The translations under genes and the position numbers were made by a program. Of a DNA stretch of 64,000 nucleotides, positions 58,581 through 64,000 are shown piece after piece (positions within the stretch are counted from its first letter, which is position 1; every line of letters starts with the position of its first letter). Source of the stretch: Bryobacteraceae bacterium (GTDB lineage Bacteria > Acidobacteriota > Terriglobia > Bryobacterales > Bryobacteraceae); contig JAWKHH010000004.1 of NCBI GenBank assembly GCA_041394945.1, forward strand, positions 62,001-126,000, written 5' to 3'. A model generated the notes under the pieces. That model was given only the letters and a program-made list of their open reading frames with translations. It ran no database searches and was not told the DNA's origin.

Positions 58581-60164
58581 ATGCAGGCAGAAAACGAAGT
58601 AAACCATACACTGGACGTGACTTCGCGCAACGTCCTGAAGCACGATGTGCAATCGGGGATCGTTGTGTTCCTGGTCGCCCTGCCGCTATGTCTCGGCATC
58701 GCACTGGCCTCGGGCGCGCCCCTGTTCAGCGGCGTGATCGCTGGGATCGTCGGGGGGGTGGTAATCGGCTTCCTCTCCGGCTCCCATGTCAGCGTCAGCG
58801 GTCCGGCGGCGGGCCTCGCGGTGATTGTCGCCACCGCCATCCAGGATCTTGGATCGTTCCCGGCGTTTCTCTGCGCCGTGTTCCTCGCCGGAGCCCTTCA
58901 ACTCGGGCTCGGCATCCTGCGGACAGGCTTTGTTGCCGACTATGTGCCGAATTCAGTCATCAAGGGCATGCTCGCCGGCATCGGCGCCGTGATTGTACTC
59001 AAGCAGATCCCGCACGCGCTTGGCCGCGACAAGGACTACGAAGGCGACCTCAGCTTTCTCGAAGCCGGCAGCAACACCTTCGCCGACATCGTCGCCGGAG
59101 TCCTCAGCGCGTCCACCGGGGCTGTGATTATTTCGCTGGTCAGCTTGGTCCTGCTGATCGCGTGGGACCGGGCCGCAAACAACGGCTACAAGATGTTCCA
59201 GTTGATTCCCGGTCCGCTGGCAGTGGTGCTCGCCGGCATCGGGTTGAATCAGTGGTTCGGAGTGCTGATGCCGGATTGGAAGCTCACCGATCCCGAGCAC
59301 CTCGTCACGCTTCCGATTTCAACCGGCCTCGCCGATTTCGCCGGGCAGTTCACCTTTCCGGATTTCTCCCGGATCGCTGAACAACGCATCTGGATCGCCG
59401 CGGCCACCATCACCGTCGTGGGGAGCCTCGAAACCCTGCTCTCGCTCGAAGCGGCGGACCGCCTCGACCCCTACCGCCGCATCTCGCCCGCCAATCGCGA
59501 ACTGCGCGCGCAGGGCGTGGGCAACATGATCGCTGGACTCATCGGCGGCCTGCCGATCACCTCCGTCGTCGTCCGCACGTCGGCCAACGTCTTCGCCGGC
59601 GCCCGCACCCGGATGAGCGCGGTGATCCACGGGCTGCTCCTGCTGGCTTCCGTCGTACTCATTCCGGGATTTCTCGGGCTCACGCCGCTCGCCAGCCTGG
59701 CGTCCATCCTCATCGTGGTCGGTTACCGGCTCACGCGTCCGGCTCTGTACAAGTCGATGTTCGCCGCCGGATGGGATCAGTTTCTTCCGTTCTGCCTCAC
59801 CGCGATCGCTGTCGTGTTGACGGATCTGCTCACCGGCGTGCTCATCGGAATGGCGCTGGGCATCTTCTTTGTGATCCGCACCAATCACCACGAGGCTATC
59901 ACGCTGGTGCATCAGGGCAGCGACTATCTGTTCCGGTTCAACAAAGACGCGAGCTTCATCAACAAGAGCGAACTCCGCTCCAAGCTGCGAAAGCTCCCGA
60001 AGAACTCGTCTGTGTTGATCGACGGAACACGGGCGCTCTATATCGACCACGACATTCTGGAAGTGGTCCAGGACTTCCAGCAACTGGCCGTCTACCGGAA
60101 CATCACGGTGCAGCTCAAGCACTTCGACGCGGACCTCGTGCCTGGCGAAGGGCTCGGACACTGA
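58581..60164 (+). CDS. SulP-family inorganic anion transporter (likely bicarbonate)
   Basis: A 527-residue SulP transporter, next to a beta-carbonic anhydrase, which suggests bicarbonate uptake. The N-terminal part starts DVQSGIVVFLVALPLCLGIA and contains GSHVSVSGPAAGLAVIVATA, VIKGMLAGIGAVIVLKQIPH, SLETLLSLEAADRLDP and GGLPITSVVVRTSANVFAGA, the signature region of the family. A C-terminal STAS-like domain (about 440-510, VLIDGTRALYIDHDILEVVQ) regulates transport. It ends 18 nt before the carbonic anhydrase gene. Confidence 0.94.
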   Translation: MQAENEVNHTLDVTSRNVLKHDVQSGIVVFLVALPLCLGIALASGAPLFSGVIAGIVGGVVIGFLSGSHVSVSGPAAGLAVIVATAIQDLGSFPAFLCAVFLAGALQLGLGILRTGFVADYVPNSVIKGMLAGIGAVIVLKQIPHALGRDKDYEGDLSFLEAGSNTFADIVAGVLSASTGAVIISLVSLVLLIAWDRAANNGYKMFQLIPGPLAVVLAGIGLNQWFGVLMPDWKLTDPEHLVTLPISTGLADFAGQFTFPDFSRIAEQRIWIAAATITVVGSLETLLSLEAADRLDPYRRISPANRELRAQGVGNMIAGLIGGLPITSVVVRTSANVFAGARTRMSAVIHGLLLLASVVLIPGFLGLTPLASLASILIVVGYRLTRPALYKSMFAAGWDQFLPFCLTAIAVVLTDLLTGVLIGMALGIFFVIRTNHHEAITLVHQGSDYLFRFNKDASFINKSELRSKLRKLPKNSSVLIDGTRALYIDHDILEVVQDFQQLAVYRNITVQLKHFDADLVPGEGLGH

Positions 60165-60182
60165 GCGGAAGGATTATTAACC

Positions 60183-60821
60183 ATGGAAAGCCATAAGAAA
60201 CTGCTTCTGGCCAACAAAGCCTACGTGCAGGAGAAGCTGCGCGTCCGCGCCGACTTCTTCGAGGAGCACGCCAAGCAACAGAACCCCGACTTCCTCTGGA
60301 TCGGCTGTTCGGATTCGCGCGTGCCCGCCGAGGATATCACCGGCACCGAGCCCGGCGAACTGTTCGTCCACCGCAATATCGCCAATCTCGTGATCCACAC
60401 GGACTTCAATCTGATGAGCGTCCTGCAGTACGCCGTGGAAGCGCTCCGCGTCCGCCACGTCATCGTTTGCGGCCACTACGGTTGCGGCGGCGTGAAGAAC
60501 GCCTTCTCCAACCAGGATCTCGGCCTGATCAACAAGTGGCTCCGCCACATCAAGGACATCTACCGCATGAACGCGCGTGAACTCGAGACCATCGCCGACA
60601 CCGAACGCCGCCTGGACCGGCTGGTCGAACTCAACGTCGCCGAGCAGGTGCAGCACGTGGCCGAGACGTCCATCGTCCAGAAAGCGTGGAAGCGGGAGAA
60701 TCATCCCACCGTCCACGGCTGGGTCTACGATCTGCGCTCCGGTTATCTCAAGGAAGTCGCCATGATGTCGCCCGGCGCCGACGTCGGCGACATCTACCGG
60801 TACGACTTCGATTCCAAGTAG
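60183..60821 (+). CDS. can: Beta-class carbonic anhydrase
   Basis: Interconverts CO2 and bicarbonate with a zinc centre. The 212-residue beta-type enzyme has the zinc motif CSDSR (WIGCSDSRVPAEDITG) and HYGC (VCGHYGCGGVKNAF), with LFVHRNIANLV between them. It follows the SulP gene in the same operon (GGAAGG about 12 nt before the ATG). Together they would take up bicarbonate and supply carbon or adjust pH. The C-terminus GWVYDLRSGYLKEVAMM is typical. Confidence 0.96.
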   Translation: MESHKKLLLANKAYVQEKLRVRADFFEEHAKQQNPDFLWIGCSDSRVPAEDITGTEPGELFVHRNIANLVIHTDFNLMSVLQYAVEALRVRHVIVCGHYGCGGVKNAFSNQDLGLINKWLRHIKDIYRMNARELETIADTERRLDRLVELNVAEQVQHVAETSIVQKAWKRENHPTVHGWVYDLRSGYLKEVAMMSPGADVGDIYRYDFDSK

Positions 60822-60829
60822 TAGCGGCC

Positions 60830-61675
60830 CTACCGGGCCGCCGTGAACTCCTCGTACATCTTGTCGCCGACCGCCTTGTGAACCGCCGTCGACGGATGCC
60901 CCGCGTGGTAGTAGTAGTAGGTCCGCGGCCGTGAGCACGGGTTCACCGCCTCATTGAAAATCTCCCGGCCCGCGCAGGCGTTCTTCGTGTTCTCGATCCC
61001 ATAGGCCGATGGCTTCGCCATCACCTCGTCGAAGAAACGTCCCCAATGGCTGAGCCGCACCGAGGCGGCCGGCAGTTCTGCTTCCATCTCGGGCGGGATC
61101 TTTTCGAGATCGGGATTCAGGCGCCGGCCCACTTCGCGAAACGCGGGAATCGCAGTCGGGAGCTGCGCCACCAGAAAGCGCCGCCCGCCCGCCTGATACA
61201 GCCGGCGAATCTCGCCCTTCAGATTCGCCACGGTCTCGGCGTTCTTCAGCCGCCGGTCATTCAACCCGCCGGCGAGAAAGAACAACGTGCTCTCCGGGGC
61301 AAATTGAATCGCTCCGGAATCCACCCGCGCCGCAAAGTCCTCCACCTGGTCCACCATGCCCCGGCCGAGCAGCGCGTCTTTCACCTTCCGGCCCGCGCCG
61401 CGCCCGGTCTGCCCTCCGCTCACGGCGAAATTCAAGCTCCGTGCATTGGCGTTGGCATCCTTCGGAACAGCAAGCTTCAGCCCGAGCCGCGAGGCGAAAT
61501 AGGCCGCCGCCGTCGGCCCGTTGCCATCCAGATAGCCGGCGCCGGTGTCGGAGTAGCTGTCGCCGAACACATACAACCGGCTCACCGGTCTGGTCCCTGC
61601 CCGGACGGACCTCAGCGGTTTTGGATTCTGTGCCAGGAGACCGGCGGTGACGAACAACACAGTGGCAATCCGCAT
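60830..61675 (-). CDS. SGNH/GDSL-family hydrolase, exported
   Basis: A 281-residue secreted esterase/lipase-like protein. It has a signal peptide (MRIATVLFVTAGLLAQ), block I FGDSYSDTGAG with the catalytic Ser, block II SLNFAVSGGQTGRGA with the oxyanion Gly, block III FFLAGGLNDRRL with the Asn, and block V AGHPSTAVHKAVGD with the His. The position three residues before that His is normally Asp (DxxH), but here is His (YHAGH), so the triad may be altered. ATG 61675 is preceded by AAGGGGGG. Substrate unknown; converges with the carbonic anhydrase gene. Confidence 0.86.
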   Translation of the reverse strand: MRIATVLFVTAGLLAQNPKPLRSVRAGTRPVSRLYVFGDSYSDTGAGYLDGNGPTAAAYFASRLGLKLAVPKDANANARSLNFAVSGGQTGRGAGRKVKDALLGRGMVDQVEDFAARVDSGAIQFAPESTLFFLAGGLNDRRLKNAETVANLKGEIRRLYQAGGRRFLVAQLPTAIPAFREVGRRLNPDLEKIPPEMEAELPAASVRLSHWGRFFDEVMAKPSAYGIENTKNACAGREIFNEAVNPCSRPRTYYYYHAGHPSTAVHKAVGDKMYEEFTAAR

Positions 61676-61793
61676 GGTCCCCCCTTTATAACACTGGGGT
61701 CCGAGTGGGCTCTCCCGGCCCCTGCGTGCGAGCTTCGCGTTCCCGGAGCATGGCCGATGTTGACCGGCGGAAGCGCGGGTTACAATCGGCGTG

Positions 61794-62978
61794 ATGATTT
61801 CGCGCCGTTCCCTGATCGCCATCCCGTTCGCGCTGGCGGCGCTTCCGAAGCTGACGGTGAAGCGGATCGTCACGCGGAAACACACGATCGGCAACCGGGA
61901 CTATCTTTTCGTCGAGATCGAAACGGACCAAGGAATCACCGGCGTCGGCGAGGGGTCGATTTCGGGGCGGGTGGAGATCGTGGAGCAGGCGGTGCGGTGG
62001 TTCGCTCCGAATCTTACGGGCAAGGATCCAGGCGGCATTGAGGATCACTGGAATCGCGCCTACTACCAATACTCGCGCTATCGCGACGGAGCGGTGCTGA
62101 TGACGGCGCTGGCGGCGATCGATATCGCGTTGTGGGATATCGAAGGCAAGCGGTTGGGCCTTCCGGTTTGGCGGCTCACGGGGGCCGGGGAATCGCGGCC
62201 GATGCGCGTCTACTACAGCCATTGGAGCCATACGCTCGCGCCGCGGACACCGGAGCGGCTGGCGGAGTTGGCGGCGGCGACGAAGGCCGAGGGGTGGTCG
62301 TGCGTGAAGTGGGTGCTGCCGAAGGGTGGGACCGAGTCCGGGCGCCTGCGGCGGCTGACGGCGGAGGTGGAAGCGGTGCGACGGGGCGGGGGTCCGGACC
62401 TGGATATCGGGCTCGAGATGTGGGAGACGTTCACCGTGCGTTCCGCGCTCGAGTTCGCGCGGGCAGTGGCGCCGTTCCGGCCGTTGTTCATCGAGGAACC
62501 GGTGTGGCGCGAGATGCCGGAGGCGTTGGGGGAGATCGCGGCGAAGAGTCCGGTGCCGCTTGCGGGCGGCGAGGGGCTGGTGTCGCGGTATTACTTCAAG
62601 CAGTTACTCGACGCCAAGGGCGCGCAGATACTCCAGCCGGATGTGATTCATTGCGGCGGGATCACGGAGATCCGGAAGATCGCGGCGCTGGGCGAGGTCT
62701 ATGGGGCGGAGATGTCGCCGCATATGTACTACGGTCCGGTGGCGCATGTGGCGTCGTTGCAGGCGATGGCTTCGGCGCGGAATTTCCTGATTCAGGAGTG
62801 GGACGCGGCGATGGAGCCGGTGTTCACGGCCGTGACGAAGGGGAAGTTTCCGCGCGTGGAGCGCGGTCATGTGACGCTCTCGGATCGGCCGGGTTTGGGG
62901 CTCGAGATGGACTGGGCGGAGTGGGACCGGCGGTATCCGTATAAGGGGCAGAGTCTGCGCGCGCCGGGCGGACGGTAG
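61794..62978 (+). CDS. Mandelate racemase / muconate lactonizing enzyme family protein
   Basis: A 394-residue enolase-superfamily enzyme. A Tat-like or signal leader (MISRRSLIAIPFALAALPK) precedes the family N-domain (VKRIVTRKHTIGNRDYLFVE, GITGVGEGSISG). In the barrel: Lys in CVKWVLPKGG, metal acids in LEMWETF, FIEEPV and AGGEGLVSR, and PDVIHCGGITEIRKIAALGE with His in SPHMYYGP. The KxK, metal and His pattern fits the acid-sugar dehydratase or galactonate-dehydratase-like group. A secreted form is unusual. ATG 61794 is used although a GTG lies three bases upstream. Confidence 0.9.
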   Translation: MISRRSLIAIPFALAALPKLTVKRIVTRKHTIGNRDYLFVEIETDQGITGVGEGSISGRVEIVEQAVRWFAPNLTGKDPGGIEDHWNRAYYQYSRYRDGAVLMTALAAIDIALWDIEGKRLGLPVWRLTGAGESRPMRVYYSHWSHTLAPRTPERLAELAAATKAEGWSCVKWVLPKGGTESGRLRRLTAEVEAVRRGGGPDLDIGLEMWETFTVRSALEFARAVAPFRPLFIEEPVWREMPEALGEIAAKSPVPLAGGEGLVSRYYFKQLLDAKGAQILQPDVIHCGGITEIRKIAALGEVYGAEMSPHMYYGPVAHVASLQAMASARNFLIQEWDAAMEPVFTAVTKGKFPRVERGHVTLSDRPGLGLEMDWAEWDRRYPYKGQSLRAPGGR

Positions 62979-62989
62979 GGCGGTAGCTG

Positions 62990-63055
62990 GCCGGCACAGG
63001 GCGGGGCGCCCTCAAGGCCTGCAAGGAATCGCCGCCCCAGCTCCGTTGTGCCGGC
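62990..63055. terminator. Large hairpin between convergent genes
   Basis: GCCGGCACA (62990-62998) pairs with TGTGCCGGC (63047-63055). Inside, GGGGCG (63003-63008) can pair with CGCCCC (63033-63038). It fills most of the 93-bp gap between the enolase-superfamily and IrrE-like genes, so a bidirectional terminator or a palindromic intergenic repeat is likely. Confidence 0.55.
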
Positions 63056-63071
63056 GAATACTTGAAGCGGC

Positions 63072-63671
63072 CTAGATGACGCGGCCGGCGGTGCGGGTGG
63101 TCCGGCGGCGGGGGGTGAAGGGCGGGATGGCGCGGGCTGGGGCGATGGGCGTTCCGTCGCGCCAGAAGCTTTCGAAGGGGCGCTTTTCGGCAGTGCGGTA
63201 GAAGTGTTCGAGGTAGGCGCGGTCGCAGGCGGAGTAATCGGAGAGCCACTGATCGAGGTCGTGGATGCCGATTTCGTGGACGAGGGCGAGCCCGAAGGCG
63301 GCGGCTTCGGCTTCGTAGTCGAGGATCGCGGGGAGGCGGTCATTGGGGACGGGCGGGGTTTGGAGCGCGCCGCGATCGAAGGCGGTGGGGTCCGTGTTCC
63401 ATTGGACAGTGTGTCCGAAGAGGTGGATGAGGAGGAACAGGCGCTGGTGGGGTTCGAGGAGATGGTCGAGGTGGATTTCGGCTCCGTCGAGATCGCCGAG
63501 GAGGGGGTCGGGGATATCGCGGGTGATGACGGGGATGCGGTGGTGGTTGGCGATGTGCGCTTCGACGGCGCGGGCGCGTTCGGCGAAGGGGAGGGCGGTC
63601 AGATTGGGGCTCCGGTGGGGGTGGGTTGCATGGCGTCCATTATCGCGCGGCGGGGCCGACTTCACCGGCAC
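63072..63671 (-). CDS. IrrE/ImmA-like hypothetical protein with degenerate metal motif
   Basis: A protein of about 199 residues. The central part has RLFLLIHLFGHTVQW, which looks like an ImmA/IrrE peptidase helix, but the HExxH Glu is replaced (HLFGH). A later DYEAEAAAFGLALVHEIG provides the usual Glu region, followed by DLDQWLSDYSACDRAYLEHF and RPFESFWRDGTP. Start codons in frame are only GTG 63671 and GTG 63665. It is divergent from the BrnT gene by about 30 bp and may share its control region. I place it in this family with moderate confidence only. Confidence 0.6.
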   Translation of the reverse strand: MPVKSAPPRDNGRHATHPHRSPNLTALPFAERARAVEAHIANHHRIPVITRDIPDPLLGDLDGAEIHLDHLLEPHQRLFLLIHLFGHTVQWNTDPTAFDRGALQTPPVPNDRLPAILDYEAEAAAFGLALVHEIGIHDLDQWLSDYSACDRAYLEHFYRTAEKRPFESFWRDGTPIAPARAIPPFTPRRRTTRTAGRVI

Positions 63672-63700
63672 TCGTGGTGTGATACAAATCGTATAACAGC

Positions 63701-63898
63701 ATGATTTTCGGTTGGGACGAAAGCAAGAACCGTTCGAACCAGCGTGCCATCGGCGCCGTCAGTGAGGCGGTTCTGCTTGTAGTGCATGTTCATCATCGTT
63801 GGGAGGCGGACAATGGCGAGGAAATCATCCGGATCATTTCGGCCCGCGAAGCAGACTCGCGCGAGTGCCGAGTCTATTTGGAGCGGGCCGTTGACTGA
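63701..63898 (+). CDS. brnT: BrnT-type toxin with internal deletion
   Basis: A 65-residue protein. The first 16 residues (MIFGWDESKNRSNQRA) match the BrnT N-terminus, and the rest (IGAVSEAVLLVVHVHH, EEIIRIISAREADSRE) matches its C-terminal half including the RIISAR motif. The middle of about 30 residues that normally lies between NQRKHG and TIG is missing, with the frame kept. BrnT is an RNase-like toxin of about 90 residues; this shortened form may be inactive. ATG 63701 has no clear ribosome binding site. Its last 86 nt overlap the brnA start in another frame. Confidence 0.72.
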   Translation: MIFGWDESKNRSNQRAIGAVSEAVLLVVHVHHRWEADNGEEIIRIISAREADSRECRVYLERAVD

Positions 63899-64000
63899 CC
63901 GGCAGAAGGCCGCGCTCAAGAAGGTTGCCGCGCGGCAGACGCAGGGTGACGACTCCGGGATCGACTATTCGGACATACCGGCGTTGACGGGCCGGGAACT
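63813..64000 (+). CDS. brnA: BrnA-type antitoxin, partial at window end
   Basis: From ATG 63813 the frame reads MARKSSGSFRPAKQTRASAE, then SGPLTDRQKAALKKVAARQT and GDDSGIDYSDIPALTGREL to the window edge. The GIDYSDIPALT segment is typical of BrnA-type antitoxins paired with BrnT. The start overlaps brnT by 86 nt in another frame, so the RIISAR coding region is double-coding. A later TTG near 63891 is an alternative start. The DNA-binding C-terminal part is not visible. Confidence 0.68.
   Translation, partial: MARKSSGSFRPAKQTRASAESIWSGPLTDRQKAALKKVAARQTQGDDSGIDYSDIPALTGRE

Overview
The window is a high-GC bacterial chromosome segment. It most likely comes from an acidobacterium of the Solibacter/Bryobacter type (Acidobacteriota, Bryobacterales). 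Markers of this origin are a cyclophilin fused to the Solibacter-type C-terminal domain (TIGR03437), an 821-residue duplicated orphan permease of the ADOP type, a large Oar-like TonB-dependent receptor with a carboxypeptidase-regulatory N-terminal domain, a planctomycete-type cytochrome (PSCyt/PSD1) plus DUF1501 pair, and a DUF1080 protein. Species and position are inferred from protein families, not from a database match. I saw no rRNA, tRNA, CRISPR array, prophage or intact insertion sequence.

Layout. 1-4.6 kb: galU (cut by the window edge), a YXWGXW-type repeat protein, a PIG-L deacetylase, clpP and a winged-helix/hydrolase/cyclase-like fusion. 4.6-8.3 kb: a polyphosphate operon of ppk1 and two tandem PPK2 genes. 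8.3-14.4 kb: the TonB receptor and two MacB-like permeases without an ATPase. 14.5-20.6 kb: a membrane-anchored JAMM protein, uppS, dut, a glycosyltransferase and an HD-GYP/GAF/GGDEF protein. 20.6-24.8 kb: a four-gene oligopeptide-type ABC importer, followed by a VOC-family remnant.

25.1-35.0 kb is one tightly packed minus-strand run: TPR-DUF898 protein, M48 protease, rhodanese, PSCyt/PSD1 cytochrome, DUF1501 and GH2 glycosidase. The rhodanese has an in-frame TGA exactly at its catalytic cysteine. Coding continues beyond it, and a 7-bp hairpin lies 14 nt downstream, so it is a strong candidate for a selenocysteine rhodanese. This is the most notable finding in the window.

35.1-45.7 kb: cyclophilin-TIGR03437, a PAS sensor protein, a DUF1080 protein, a fatty-acid desaturase, a D-aminoacylase-like amidohydrolase, a frameshifted Rpn/PD-(D/E)XK-type pseudogene, a PLP decarboxylase with a membrane-protein partner, and a small hypothetical gene. 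45.7-50.6 kb: a pentaheme cytochrome, a three-subunit xanthine-dehydrogenase-type molybdenum hydroxylase and a VapBC-type toxin-antitoxin pair whose antitoxin start lies in 12-bp repeats. 50.6-61.7 kb: a PQQ dehydrogenase, a 5'-3' exonuclease overlapping dgt, a YfgM-like protein, the ADOP permease, a small secreted protein, a SulP transporter with beta-carbonic anhydrase, and an SGNH hydrolase. 61.8-64 kb: an enolase-superfamily protein, an IrrE-like protein, and a BrnT/BrnA pair in which brnT has an internal deletion and brnA is cut by the window end.

Overall the segment is mostly chromosomal housekeeping and catabolic content. Accessory signs are limited to the two toxin-antitoxin pairs, the Rpn pseudogene and the VOC remnant.
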